A stretch of DNA of 64,000 bases from Polluticoccus soli (GCF_029269745.1 NZ_JARJHT010000001.1:1-64000); one strand, 5' to 3'; counted from the stretch's first letter, positions 35,582 through 44,844 are shown. Program-made: numbers and translations. Notes: generated by a model not told the origin, from the letters alone.

Positions 35582-35845
35582 ATGGCTACAGTAATTGTCA
35601 ATCACAAGGTAAAAGACTACGCAACATGGAAACAAGTTTTTGACGCAGACGAAGAGAGACGCCAGGCCGCAGGCCTTAAACTCATGGCTGTGGGACAGAA
35701 ATCGGGAGAGCCTAACAACGTGTACATCGTATTCAGCATGACCGATCCTTCTACCCTGCCATCCTTTATGGGCAGTGCTGAATTGCAGGAAATAATGAAA
35801 AAGGGCGGTGTTATGGGCATGCCTGAGGCTGTTGTTGTTGAGTAA
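35582..35845 (+). CDS. small ABM-like protein (DUF3764-type)
   Basis: 87 aa. VIVNHKVKDYATWKQVFDAD and the strand NVYIVFSMTD fit the dimeric alpha/beta-barrel (antibiotic biosynthesis monooxygenase-like) fold. The enzyme role is not proven. Well isolated and closed by a strong terminator. Confidence 0.78.
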   Translation: MATVIVNHKVKDYATWKQVFDADEERRQAAGLKLMAVGQKSGEPNNVYIVFSMTDPSTLPSFMGSAELQEIMKKGGVMGMPEAVVVE

Positions 35846-35861
35846 CGATTTATTACGTGGA

Positions 35862-35895
35862 GCAAAGGCGGGATTCAACCGCCTTTTGCTTTTTC
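35862..35895 (+). terminator. rho-independent terminator
   Basis: Stem GCAAAGGCGG / CCGCCTTTTGC around GATTCAA, followed by CTTTTT. Confidence 0.8.
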
Positions 35896-35931
35896 AGCCG
35901 ATCTGCCGCAACAAATATCATTAAATTAGCG

Positions 35932-35939
35932 TATATTTG
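35932..35939 (+). promoter_or_regulatory. -7 element of terminase-like gene
   Basis: TATATTTG, 26 bp before the ATG at 35966. It rules out the TTG at 35942 as the start. Confidence 0.55.
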
Positions 35940-35965
35940 TATTGAACCTAAACCCTGAAATCACC

Positions 35966-36568
35966 ATGAGACAACCTTATTGGAAACCTCAGCATGAAGT
36001 ATTCATTCACGGCATGCTCGCGCACGGAAACAAAACAAAAGCCTACAACGATGCTTACCCGGGCGTATCTCCCACCTCCGCCCGCAAGGCAGCCAACCGT
36101 TTACTTAAATATACCCACATTCGTGAGCGTATAGAGCCTGTATTTGAACGCGCGCGCAATAAAGCGATGCAACAACTCGAACTTGCTGCCGGGACACGGA
36201 TAGCAAATGACCTTACTACCGTTTATGAACGCAGAATTCTGCTTGCCGGGATCATTCGCGGAGAAATCACTTTGCAACGAGCCATCAGGCTGAAGGGACG
36301 CATAGAAGTTGCAGAACAGGACATGGACCCATTTGTAGTATTGAAAGCTATAGAGCTTGACTGCAGGTTAGAAGCCGGCTATTCCTGGCCAACCCACGAC
36401 GATATTATTCAACGTCAACAAGACCGGATCAACCATTATCTAAATAGCCCAAACGGTCAGGGGGTGCCGGCATGGCTACAGATTGACACAGATTGGCGGC
36501 CAAAGCTGCCACAGGCAAGCATTTCGTCTTTTTACCCGTCCGCCTTTTGTAACAAAAACAGTCCCTAA
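35966..36568 (+). CDS. terminase small-subunit-like DNA-binding protein (orphan), copy 2
   Basis: 200 aa. The N-terminal domain (FIHGMLAHGNKTKAYNDAY ... ARKAANRLLKYTHI) is a terminase small-subunit-type helix-turn-helix and clearly homologous to the protein at 15253. A second conserved block (ERRILLAGIIRGEITL) aligns too. The C termini differ and are low in order. No phage genes surround it. Two such genes 20 kb apart argue for a chromosomal role or a dispersing element rather than a prophage remnant. Confidence 0.75.
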   Translation: MRQPYWKPQHEVFIHGMLAHGNKTKAYNDAYPGVSPTSARKAANRLLKYTHIRERIEPVFERARNKAMQQLELAAGTRIANDLTTVYERRILLAGIIRGEITLQRAIRLKGRIEVAEQDMDPFVVLKAIELDCRLEAGYSWPTHDDIIQRQQDRINHYLNSPNGQGVPAWLQIDTDWRPKLPQASISSFYPSAFCNKNSP

Positions 36569-36733
36569 AGTGGCTGTTTGCAACAACTTTTTTGTTGAAT
36601 AATTGTTGCTTAGGGATGAATAGTCAATAACACTGAACACCCGAAAGCCATTAAGTATATTTTTCATATAACTACTTGATTTTCAATTAGAATATTTTAT
36701 CTTCATCCCAATCACCGATTTCACAAATAAGAG

Positions 36734-38191
36734 ATGAAACACCTATTCCTACTCATGATGGCACTACCCCTAACCATGAGCGCAAAAAAGCAGGGGAAAC
36801 CTTTTATTGATTCCCTGGTTAGCACATTGCCGGCGGTTGAAGAAGACACCAACAAGGCGCAAATGCTTAATGATATTGCCTACGCTTATCATATTGTCGC
36901 GCCTGATTCAGGTTTGGTCTATGCCCAAAAAGCTATGGCGCTTTCACATCAATTGCATTGGCAATGGGGAATTGCGATCGCTACCAACAGTCTTGCCGTA
37001 AACCACCAGGCCAAAGGCGATCAAAAAGCCGCACTGGCGGGGTACAACAAAGCTTTATCGCTTTTTACAGAACAAAACTCACCGCAAAGCATTGCCTCCA
37101 CCCAGGTGAACATTGCCAATGTGTACGCCGACCAGGGCGATCGTGCAAACGCACTCTCCCACTACTTCAAAGCGCTCACCACCATAGAGCTAACTAACAA
37201 CCAGCAACGCGTAGCGATGGTACTGGACAACATCGGGAGCATATACTTTGATGAGCGCGATTATCAAAAAGCACGCAAATATTACGAGACAGCGCAAACG
37301 CTTTATACAAGTGTTGGTGATACATTAAACATGGCACGTACCACGGCTAATCTCGGCCTGGTACTGAGCGCTTCCGGAAATAACGAGGCTGCGCTTAGAC
37401 ATTTGTTTCCTGCGCTCGAAACGCATAAAAAGCTGGGCAACGCTAAATCGGCCATAAGTGTGTTGACCGCTATTGGTGAAACCTATGACAACCTTGGTGA
37501 GTACCAAAACGCCTTGCTCTACAAAAACGAGGCACTAAGCCTGAGTAGAGAGATCGGAGGCGAAATCCAGTTAGCTGTGTGCACGGGAAACATCGGCGCA
37601 AGCCTGTTCAAAAGCGGAATGGCAAAGACTGGCCCGGAAAAAAACATGGACCTGAAAAAGGCTACCGATTACCTGGCAACCGGCGCGAATATGTGCCGCA
37701 CCATAGGACACCCTGCAGCTTTTATAGAATTCAGTATTCAACTCGCCAAAGCCTATGCGTCGATCGGGCAATACAAAAAAGCCTTTGAGGTCACAGCTGA
37801 ATACCTGACGGTGAAAGACTCGGTTTTTGCTGCAGGTAATAAAGTCGAAATAGCGCAACTGGAAGCTAATAAGGAACTGGCAATAAAAAACAAGGATCTG
37901 CAGATGAAAAACGACGAGGTTCTCCTCACCGAACTTCACGTAGCAGAAAAACGCAGCGACCAGCTGATGTATACTGTCAGCATATTGCTAATTATACTGG
38001 GTTCAGGAATGGCCTTCCTGATGTTCAACCAGTACAGAAAGAATGAGCCCATACGCGGTGAAGAAAGCCTGCCTAATATTTTAGCTACAGAACGTTCTAA
38101 ATACGACCAGCATACTCAGCACAAAGCAGCCAGCAAACACAAAAGTTTGTTGACGGAAATAGAAGATACCGAACCACAATCTCACAAATAA
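36734..38191 (+). CDS. TPR-repeat membrane protein without output domain
   Basis: 485 aa. Signal peptide, then a superhelix of tetratricopeptide repeats (~30-370; several repeats with the ALxxYxKAL/ARKYYETA pattern), a coiled coil (~380-410), one transmembrane helix (~413-433), then a short 50-residue cytoplasmic tail. The layout is that of periplasmic TPR sensor kinases (see 54579) but with no kinase or DNA-binding domain. A TTG / N18 / TATCTTCA element lies about 30-50 bp upstream. Possibly a receptor working with a separate effector. Confidence 0.82.
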   Translation: MKHLFLLMMALPLTMSAKKQGKPFIDSLVSTLPAVEEDTNKAQMLNDIAYAYHIVAPDSGLVYAQKAMALSHQLHWQWGIAIATNSLAVNHQAKGDQKAALAGYNKALSLFTEQNSPQSIASTQVNIANVYADQGDRANALSHYFKALTTIELTNNQQRVAMVLDNIGSIYFDERDYQKARKYYETAQTLYTSVGDTLNMARTTANLGLVLSASGNNEAALRHLFPALETHKKLGNAKSAISVLTAIGETYDNLGEYQNALLYKNEALSLSREIGGEIQLAVCTGNIGASLFKSGMAKTGPEKNMDLKKATDYLATGANMCRTIGHPAAFIEFSIQLAKAYASIGQYKKAFEVTAEYLTVKDSVFAAGNKVEIAQLEANKELAIKNKDLQMKNDEVLLTELHVAEKRSDQLMYTVSILLIILGSGMAFLMFNQYRKNEPIRGEESLPNILATERSKYDQHTQHKAASKHKSLLTEIEDTEPQSHK

Positions 38192-38274
38192 AAAGCGGTA
38201 TAACAGCCCGTTTTTGGGCACGAGTTTTAAAATACGCTGCAGAACTTATATTTTTCGGCCAACAACAACACACT

Positions 38275-38970
38275 ATGAAGAAACTATTCATCCTTATTAC
38301 ACTGTTGGCAGCCGCCAGCACGACTCAAGCCCAACGTTACAGGGGCTTCAACGAGCACCCTAAATTCCGCATTGGCCTCCAAGGCGGCTGGAGTTACAGG
38401 CTTGCCAAAGTAAGCGACCAGGTTCCGCCCGGTTTCAGGACTTATGTGGAGAAGCTAAAACCGGGTTATAACTATGGGGCGGACGGTTCATTCTTTTTTA
38501 GCCGCGCGCTTGGCGTTGGCATCAGGTATTCCGGTTATCGCACCAGCAATTCAATGGATATTGAAATGCTGGATACTGCAACCTACAACCTCATCCAGGG
38601 AAAAATGAGCGATGACATAACCGTAAGTTATGTAGGCCCTACTTTTAACCTTAGGTATATCTCAGAAAGTGAGATCTTCCATTTTGTCAGCACCTTTTCT
38701 TTAGGCTATCTATCTTATACAGATAAGACATTACAGATCACGCCACTCAAACTTCAAAGTGCTACTGTTGGTGTGGTGGTTGGTGCGGCTGCCGATTTTG
38801 CCGTTCATGAAAATATTTTCCTGGGTGCTGAAGTATCGCTGCTGACAGGCAACCTGACCTATTATGATGTAGAAATTAACGGTACCAGCCAGCACGAAGA
38901 ACTTCCAGAGAATCAATACGAAAGCCTTTCGCGTATTGATGTTTCTGCCGGTGTACGGTTCAATTTTTAG
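38275..38970 (+). CDS. outer-membrane beta-barrel protein, small
   Basis: 231 aa. Signal peptide to about residue 20 (TQAQ), then eight or so amphipathic strands (IGLQGGWSYRL, VGIRYSGYRTSN, VTVSYVGPTFNLRYI-like) ending in Phe (GVRFNF). This fits the OMP_b-brl family of OmpX/OmpW-like barrels. Follows the TPR gene after 83 bp; role unknown. Confidence 0.8.
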   Translation: MKKLFILITLLAAASTTQAQRYRGFNEHPKFRIGLQGGWSYRLAKVSDQVPPGFRTYVEKLKPGYNYGADGSFFFSRALGVGIRYSGYRTSNSMDIEMLDTATYNLIQGKMSDDITVSYVGPTFNLRYISESEIFHFVSTFSLGYLSYTDKTLQITPLKLQSATVGVVVGAAADFAVHENIFLGAEVSLLTGNLTYYDVEINGTSQHEELPENQYESLSRIDVSAGVRFNF

Positions 38971-39080
38971 CATGCATTGACCAGCTAGCCACCAAACATT
39001 AACAAAGCGAAAAGCCAATGGATATCAAGAGTTAGGAAATTGGCACAAGTTTATTTCCGCCATCACAAAAGCAAAGACCG

Positions 39081-40244
39081 ATGCCGTTTGCGATGTTGTG
39101 GTTTTTACTGTTTGATTTTCTGTCGCTTGGATTACTAGCGGTCGATGGTTACCTGGGTTATGAAGCGTACATACACCGCTATGCGGCTAACCAGCTGTAC
39201 CCGCTGACTTGTTTATACTGGGCCGCCGGAATTGCTGCGTTTTTGTTGTTTGGCAGATATCCTATTGCTCTGCTTCTTAGCCGATGGGGAAGAAACGGGC
39301 GCAAACCCAATCTCTGGCGCACCCGCACCCGCGACTATATAAGGCGGCCCGACGGAACTAAAATATGCGTGTACTATTATGGTCCCGAAGATGCCCAGCC
39401 CATCATATTCGTACACGGATGGAATTCTGACCACAGGGAATGGTTCTACCAAAGGAAGTTCTTTGAAAAACAATACAGGCTCATCTTTGTAGACCTGCTC
39501 GGGCAGGGACGATCTTCACGCCCCGTCGATAAGGATTATTCCCTGACAAGAATGGTCAACGACCTGGATGCAGTCATTAAACACGCCGGCGCGCACAAGG
39601 CAATCCTTTGGGGCCACGGCGTGGGCGGAATGATCCTGCAAACCTACTGCGGCAAATTTATGAGTGCCCACCCTATTGAAGTGAAAGCCGTGATCCTGCA
39701 GCATACCACTTACATAAATCCCGTGCGCACCTCACCACTAAAAAGAATTATGACCTTGCTCAGAAGACCAGTGTTAACTCCTATATGCTACATGGTCATC
39801 ATCTTGTCTCCGCTCTTTTGGACCTTGCGATGGCTGAGTTTCCTGAATGGAACACACCATTTGGCCATGCGCTTCCTGGCTTTTACAGGCAGGCAAACCT
39901 GGAGGCAGCTGAATATGATCTCTTTCCTGTCGGCAAAAACAGCCCCCACAGTAATTTCGCGAGGGATGCTGGCCATGTTCAGCTGGGGTGTTGAAGACTG
40001 GCTGTACAGGATCAAGGTACCAACGTTAGTGATCGCGGGCAAGAGGGACCGCCTCACTAAAGCAGCAGCCAGTGTTCATATAAGCGAGCAGGTCCCCAAT
40101 GCTACATTAGTCACGCTCCACAGTGGCCACATGGGACAGATGGAGCGGCATGACGACGCCAACAAAGCTGCGCTGGAATTTATAGAGGCCCTGAATACGG
40201 GCAACTCGCTGACTAAACAATCAACTGCCCAACCCAATGGCTAA
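39081..40244 (+). CDS. alpha/beta-hydrolase-fold protein lacking the nucleophile Ser
   Basis: 387 aa. Two N-terminal membrane helices (~5-25 and ~48-65), then an alpha/beta hydrolase fold: FVHGWNSDHREW (oxyanion loop), DLLGQGRSS, the nucleophile elbow, and late Asp (GKRDRL) and His (SGHMGQ) of the triad. The elbow reads WGHGVGG, not GHSxGG, so the Ser is Gly (codon ggc). Hydrolase activity by the normal route is therefore doubtful, although fold, acid and base are kept. Confidence 0.85.
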   Translation: MPFAMLWFLLFDFLSLGLLAVDGYLGYEAYIHRYAANQLYPLTCLYWAAGIAAFLLFGRYPIALLLSRWGRNGRKPNLWRTRTRDYIRRPDGTKICVYYYGPEDAQPIIFVHGWNSDHREWFYQRKFFEKQYRLIFVDLLGQGRSSRPVDKDYSLTRMVNDLDAVIKHAGAHKAILWGHGVGGMILQTYCGKFMSAHPIEVKAVILQHTTYINPVRTSPLKRIMTLLRRPVLTPICYMVIILSPLFWTLRWLSFLNGTHHLAMRFLAFTGRQTWRQLNMISFLSAKTAPTVISRGMLAMFSWGVEDWLYRIKVPTLVIAGKRDRLTKAAASVHISEQVPNATLVTLHSGHMGQMERHDDANKAALEFIEALNTGNSLTKQSTAQPNG

Positions 40245-40251
40245 AATGCAA

Positions 40252-40276
40252 AACGGGAATGCTCAGCATCCCCGTT
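40252..40276. terminator. possible terminator hairpin between convergent genes
   Basis: A 12-bp stem with one mismatch (AACGGGAATGCT / AGCATCCCCGTT, 1-base loop) without a T-run. It lies between the stops at 40244 and 40305. Confidence 0.4.
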
Positions 40277-40304
40277 GCATAGAAACAAAACACTACTCAC
40301 TTTC

Positions 40305-40703
40305 TTAACCCTGTCTCAATCCTTTATCCCCCTGCCGCTCCTTCATCTTATTCATGCGTTCAGCCTTTATGGTTTCGTATTTCTTTAACTGGTCAGCCGA
40401 CAGGATAGCTTTCAACCGGGCATCCTTTTGTTCATGCATCGCTTTGAACTTCTCCCTATTCATTTCGGCGCCCTCAGCCCTTGCCGCCTTCATCTCTTTA
40501 GCCGATTGCAGGTTCAGTTCATACACCGCCTTTTTCTGCGCGTCTGTAAGCTGCAGGTCTTGCTGCATCCTTTCAGTCTGTTTTTCAGCCCTTTGTTCCG
40601 GGGTCATATTCCTGTGCGCGCCTTTACGGTCGTGTACTTCCTGCGCATTTGATACTGCCTGCACACCGAGAAACAGTGCCAGCGCCAACATAAGTCTCTT
40701 CAT
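40305..40703 (-). CDS. periplasmic Spy/CpxP-like helical protein
   Basis: 132 aa. Signal peptide to about residue 20 (SNAQ), then a charged helical protein with LTDAQKKAVYELNLQSAKEM and ADQLKKYETIKAERM. These are the two LTxxQ-like turns of the LTXXQ/Spy or DUF4890 group of periplasmic chaperone-like proteins. Alone in its unit. Confidence 0.8.
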   Translation of the reverse strand: MKRLMLALALFLGVQAVSNAQEVHDRKGAHRNMTPEQRAEKQTERMQQDLQLTDAQKKAVYELNLQSAKEMKAARAEGAEMNREKFKAMHEQKDARLKAILSADQLKKYETIKAERMNKMKERQGDKGLRQG

Positions 40704-40823
40704 GGATATTCAATTTATTATAAGACAGGTAGGGAGAAGGGAAGTTTAACCCCGGCAGCTTAAAATAGTGTTAATGCCGAGGCTGGCACCAGTTTTTTGC
40801 TCTTGTTAGAAAACGTCAAAAGC

Positions 40824-41006
40824 ATGAGACCTTTCCTCTCAACAGCGTCCGGGAAAATGGTATTTGCCGGCATCCTTGTGGTACTCACTGGTGCCCTCGC
40901 TAAGGCAGCCGGCTGTCCATATGATAATGCAATACTTATTGTTGGAATAATATTAGCTGTAATTGGCGGCATTATGCAGGCGACATCCCACAGCCTAACT
41001 GATTAA
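40824..41006 (+). CDS. small membrane protein, unknown
   Basis: 60 aa from the ATG at 40824 (a TTG 27 bp upstream is in frame but unlikely). Two hydrophobic helices (~12-30 and ~37-55) with a short CPYDN turn. No family recognised. Confidence 0.6.
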   Translation: MRPFLSTASGKMVFAGILVVLTGALAKAAGCPYDNAILIVGIILAVIGGIMQATSHSLTD

Positions 41007-41022
41007 TCCTGTCTTAACCGAG

Positions 41023-41295
41023 CTATGAAGCATCGGTTGTTGTATTGGGTTGTTGCAAGTCCTCACGTTCTACAGCAACGGTGCACTCCCCCACCAATGC
41101 TGCTACTGCACCTACAGCCGCAATTATAGGTGCCAACAATGCACCAATAACCCCAACGGTCAGTGGAAAGCTCATGAATTCTTTGCCGTGCTTGTCTTTT
41201 ATGGTAACCCTACGTACGTTACCTTGATCTATCAGTTCCTTCACCTTTTTCACAAGGTTCTCACCGCTGATATGATATGATTCATGGGTGGCCAT
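41023..41295 (-). CDS. DUF4342 protein
   Basis: 90 aa. ENLVKKVKELIDQGNVRRV and KHGKEFMSFPLTVGVIGAL, then a hydrophobic helix (AAVGAVAALV), is the typical DUF4342 layout. Probably membrane-associated; function unknown. Confidence 0.85.
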   Translation of the reverse strand: MATHESYHISGENLVKKVKELIDQGNVRRVTIKDKHGKEFMSFPLTVGVIGALLAPIIAAVGAVAALVGECTVAVEREDLQQPNTTTDAS

Positions 41296-41341
41296 AGCAG
41301 TTTTTTATAAGGGTTCTACAAAAAACAAGCCGCGGATTCGC

Positions 41342-42709
41342 TTATAATGTTTTCAGATATTCTATCACAGCTTTGCGCTCCTCATCAGTAAGGTGATCTC
41401 CGAAATAGTGTCCCGCATTATTGTAGCCTTTTAGCGTCGTGTTATAAGTCACTTTAGCAATGGGTGTTTCATGTTTTGTGTACTTCCAACCGACTGCACT
41501 ATAATCATATACCGGATTGTTGAAGTCGCGAGTCCAGTACTTGGGTCGTAGTTTACTGTTGAGCAATGCTTCGATAGTTGGCACTGATCCATTGTGCAGG
41601 TAAGGCGCTGTTATCCACACCCCGTCAAGCGGTGGCGCTATATAACCGTTGAAAGGCACTATATACGGAGCGTTCTCTCCCTGCGAGAACCAGCTCTTGC
41701 TGAACCACTGAATGAACGGCACGTTCAGCTGAACGCCATCTGCCAGTGTAGGATCGGTCTGAATGATTGATGCAGGTATCAGTAAGTTAGGATACTGGTC
41801 CTCTGGGCCATAACTGCCATGACATTTACTGCAGTTCTCACTAAAGACAGCCCGGCCCTCATCCGCAAGGTGTTTATTGACTTCCTGTGGATATACGGGC
41901 GGACGCAATGATCTAATGAATGCCAGCACATCACCAAAATGATTACTCACTTCCCTGGCTTCTGATGAATCTGAAACCGTAAGCAGGTTACTAAGCATGA
42001 GGTACTTGGCAAAATCTCCCCGGGCAAAGCCATTGTAAAACATCGCATTCTTCTTCTTCATGAGCCACCAGGCAGGCACATCAGTCGGTATCACCTCTTC
42101 AGGAACATCGAGCAAAGCCTTATCACTCCACTCTAACGTCTGCGGATCACGGTGCGATACAAGAATGATAGCTAGCTTATCGGCAGCATTCACGCCACGC
42201 ACCTCTGTTTCCATCAGCGGGAAGGTTGTGGTAAAAGACGTGAAAAAAGGCTTAGCTGCACTATACTGTTTAGGCGCAACAGCCTTCATTAATTTCAGTC
42301 GTTTGCTGAAATCTACCAGTTTGGTATTACTAAAGTCGAGTGAATTATTACCCAGCCCAATTACCAGCTTACCTTCAAACGTATGGGAATGACACTGCAT
42401 ACATGTAGGTATGACCATGTCGACGCCGTTATGTGTTACAACATTGTATCCGTGACCAACGGTTGCGTTCATGCCTGTGCGATTCAGCAGATTCGTCTCA
42501 TTTTTGCCGTTGACATAGGTATAGAACTTATACGGCACCCCACTTTTCAAAAAGTCGCCAGTAGTAAGGTATTGATACCCCTTTGCAGAGTCGCCGGGAC
42601 GCTGCGTAGATGCTGCGACCGAAACTGGCACAACATCCTCGCCTTCACCGTTGCCAAAAACAATAGCTACAGAGCAAAGCACAAGTGATATTACCAGTAT
42701 TCGTTTCAC
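41342..42709 (-). CDS. di-haem c-type cytochrome (RoxA/cytochrome-c-peroxidase-like)
   Basis: 455 aa. Signal peptide to about residue 19, two haem-attachment motifs CMQCH (~103) and CSKCH (~293), and the C-terminal APYLHNGSVPTIEALL motif that marks di-haem peroxidase/RoxA-type cytochromes. Periplasmic electron transfer or oxygenase role. The stop is 15 bp past the start-side neighbour: the RNA methyltransferase gene lies 16 bp upstream on the same strand, so it may be on one transcript, which is functionally odd. Confidence 0.85.
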   Translation of the reverse strand: MKRILVISLVLCSVAIVFGNGEGEDVVPVSVAASTQRPGDSAKGYQYLTTGDFLKSGVPYKFYTYVNGKNETNLLNRTGMNATVGHGYNVVTHNGVDMVIPTCMQCHSHTFEGKLVIGLGNNSLDFSNTKLVDFSKRLKLMKAVAPKQYSAAKPFFTSFTTTFPLMETEVRGVNAADKLAIILVSHRDPQTLEWSDKALLDVPEEVIPTDVPAWWLMKKKNAMFYNGFARGDFAKYLMLSNLLTVSDSSEAREVSNHFGDVLAFIRSLRPPVYPQEVNKHLADEGRAVFSENCSKCHGSYGPEDQYPNLLIPASIIQTDPTLADGVQLNVPFIQWFSKSWFSQGENAPYIVPFNGYIAPPLDGVWITAPYLHNGSVPTIEALLNSKLRPKYWTRDFNNPVYDYSAVGWKYTKHETPIAKVTYNTTLKGYNNAGHYFGDHLTDEERKAVIEYLKTL

Positions 42710-42724
42710 GTCTTTACAAAGATA

Positions 42725-43891
42725 CTAAGCATCTGTACGCCGGGTACCTGCATACAGCTCATATTCCAATAAACGGCAATCGATGGTACTTGTATAAAAC
42801 TCAATGCGACGGCTTGCTTTCAGACCGATCTTTTTTGCCAGTTCGAGGTTGCCGGTAAAGATGTAACCGTGATATCCCTTGCACTTCTGTTTCATAAAAT
42901 CGCCGATACGGGCGTATGTCTCTTCCAATTCCTGAACATCTCCCAGGCGTTCTCCATATTCGGGATTGAGATACACGACACCACCGCCCTCGGGTACTGG
43001 CGTCTCGGCAAAATCACAAACCGAGAATTCTATAAGGTCGGCCACGCCTGCTGCCAGTGCATTTTTTCGTGCGTTTGTTATGGCCATATCGCTGTAGTCT
43101 GTAGCAATGATGCGAACGTCAGCGTCTTCCTTTATTTTTCTTTCTAATGCTCCCCGCTCTTCTAAATATACGTTTTCGTCGTACCCCTGGAGGTGCATGA
43201 AAGCATAATTGGTTCGAAAAACACCTGGTCGCGTGTCAGTCGCTATTAACGCGGCCTCAATAGCCACAGTGCCAGATCCGCACATAGGGTTGACAAAAGG
43301 CGATTTCCGATCCCACTTGGTCGCCATTATTGTGGCAGCTGCAAGTGCCTCCAGCATTGGCGCCCTACCGGGTATCTTTCGGTAGCCATGCCTGGCGAGT
43401 GAATCTCCAGACGTATCTACAAAGACCTCTGCATGTTCGTTTTTCCAGAAGAGGTGTACCACCGCGCCTACAAGCTCTGCGCCAGTTGAGGGTCGTTTCC
43501 CCGTTTTGGTACGCAGTCTGTCAACAATTGCATCCTTTACACGCAAGTTGGCAAACATGCTGTTGTTAATAGTATCATTCAGCACATTACTCGTTACAGA
43601 AAAATAACCTTCGGGGTGTAAAATGGTTTCCCAGGGAAAGCCCGATAATCCTTGATAAATATCGTCGGCATTGTATGCCTGAAATTGTTTCAAACTGTAC
43701 AACACCTGGCTTGCACAGCGCAGATTGAGGTTCAGCTTTATACAGTCATTGATACTAGCCTTGATGCGCACTCCGGTGACAAACGTATCTTCTATCTCAA
43801 ACCCTAATTCTTTCACCTCTGCTTCAAGATAAGGTGCAAGACGTTTATGGCAGGTAATTGTAACGGGCGCGGCAGTAGTATATAAAGACAT
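42725..43891 (-). CDS. THUMP-domain RNA methyltransferase (RlmL/Trm-like)
   Basis: 388 aa. An N-terminal THUMP region (~40-160) is followed by a Rossmann methyltransferase: NPMCGSGTVAIEAAL (SAM motif I) and catalytic loop LNPEYGERLGD. The canonical loop is NPPYG; Glu in the third place probably still serves N2-guanine methylation as in other Bacteroidota homologues (recollection, not checked). It acts on 23S rRNA or tRNA. Confidence 0.9.
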   Translation of the reverse strand: MSLYTTAAPVTITCHKRLAPYLEAEVKELGFEIEDTFVTGVRIKASINDCIKLNLNLRCASQVLYSLKQFQAYNADDIYQGLSGFPWETILHPEGYFSVTSNVLNDTINNSMFANLRVKDAIVDRLRTKTGKRPSTGAELVGAVVHLFWKNEHAEVFVDTSGDSLARHGYRKIPGRAPMLEALAAATIMATKWDRKSPFVNPMCGSGTVAIEAALIATDTRPGVFRTNYAFMHLQGYDENVYLEERGALERKIKEDADVRIIATDYSDMAITNARKNALAAGVADLIEFSVCDFAETPVPEGGGVVYLNPEYGERLGDVQELEETYARIGDFMKQKCKGYHGYIFTGNLELAKKIGLKASRRIEFYTSTIDCRLLEYELYAGTRRTDA

Positions 43892-43899
43892 AATTGAGG

Positions 43900-43907
43900 C
43901 AAAGGTA
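43900..43907 (-). promoter_or_regulatory. -7 element of the RNA methyltransferase gene
   Basis: Minus-strand TACCTTTG, 8 bp before the ATG at 43891, so the leader would be very short. Confidence 0.5.
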
Positions 43908-43938
43908 ACCTGATGCCGTCGAACTATTTCACCATGAG

Positions 43939-44844
43939 CTAAAACTCGTTGTCGGGAACAAGGAATTCAAGAACATTTTTCTGAACTGCAACCTCCACTT
44001 TGACCGGGGCATCGGCTTTCAGAATTTCATCGTCGGCATGGAGGTGCAACCCATCCCATTTTATTTTTATATCACTAGCTTTAAGGGCACTGAAACTAAA
44101 AGCGGTCTCATCATCAGCCAGCTTATCTTCTATATAACGTACCAGTTTTTCCCGCTGATTTTCGGGGATGATGATCACTTCAAATTCGCCGTCGGATGGA
44201 TCTCCCATGGGGTTCAAATCGAGATTGGGACCAATCGACCTGATATTCATTACTTCAACCAACAAAAATTCTCCCGAATGGTCTACGCCGTCGAGCTCGA
44301 GCTTGCAGGGTCGCGCCTTATATGTTTTTGCAAGTTCCAGCAACACATCTAGAGCGTTGATAATATTTTCTTCTGATGTGTGCTCCTCCTTGTCCTTTCT
44401 TTTCTTCATTTCTTTCATGAGATTCGGGAATAGCCCGAATCCAAAACCCTCAATAAAGAAGATGTCCTCTGGAAGGCCCTGGACTTTACCGACATCTATT
44501 TTTTGAATGTTTTCTTCTGACCATGAAGCGACGGTAGCCTCATCTGCTTCAAACCCAAAGGTTCTACCGATATTATTTGCAGTTCCCAGGGGCAACACGG
44601 CAATTGGATAGTTCCGATCAATGACCTTGCGATCTAAGAGTTCGGTAGCTACCTTTCTTACTGTCCCATCTCCACCTGCAACCACCAGGAAATCTACTTC
44701 CGGTTCTATTTCTTTCCAGCCTTTTTCTTTGGTCGAAGAGTACAAACATTTGTAACCATGGTTTTCTATCAACGATACTAACGTCTCCTTCGAATATTCA
44801 CCGTCTCCCGCATTAGGGTTATGCAACAGTTTAGCAACCTTCAT
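43939..44844 (-). CDS. diacylglycerol/lipid kinase family protein
   Basis: 301 aa from the ATG at 44844; the longer frame to 45096 would overlap surE and lacks kinase sequence. LHNPNAGDGEYSKE (phosphate loop) and VVAGGDGTVRKVATELL are the nucleotide-binding motifs of the DAGK catalytic domain; LPLGTANNIGRTFG and the later beta-sandwich domain follow. It phosphorylates a membrane lipid or related substrate. Divergent from surE, 79 bp between starts. Confidence 0.92.
   Translation of the reverse strand: MKVAKLLHNPNAGDGEYSKETLVSLIENHGYKCLYSSTKEKGWKEIEPEVDFLVVAGGDGTVRKVATELLDRKVIDRNYPIAVLPLGTANNIGRTFGFEADEATVASWSEENIQKIDVGKVQGLPEDIFFIEGFGFGLFPNLMKEMKKRKDKEEHTSEENIINALDVLLELAKTYKARPCKLELDGVDHSGEFLLVEVMNIRSIGPNLDLNPMGDPSDGEFEVIIIPENQREKLVRYIEDKLADDETAFSFSALKASDIKIKWDGLHLHADDEILKADAPVKVEVAVQKNVLEFLVPDNEF

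Noticed and set aside
15253-36568. Prophage between the two terminase-like genes
   Set aside because: The intervening genes are ordinary metabolic, envelope and RNA genes with no integrase, portal, capsid or tail proteins.
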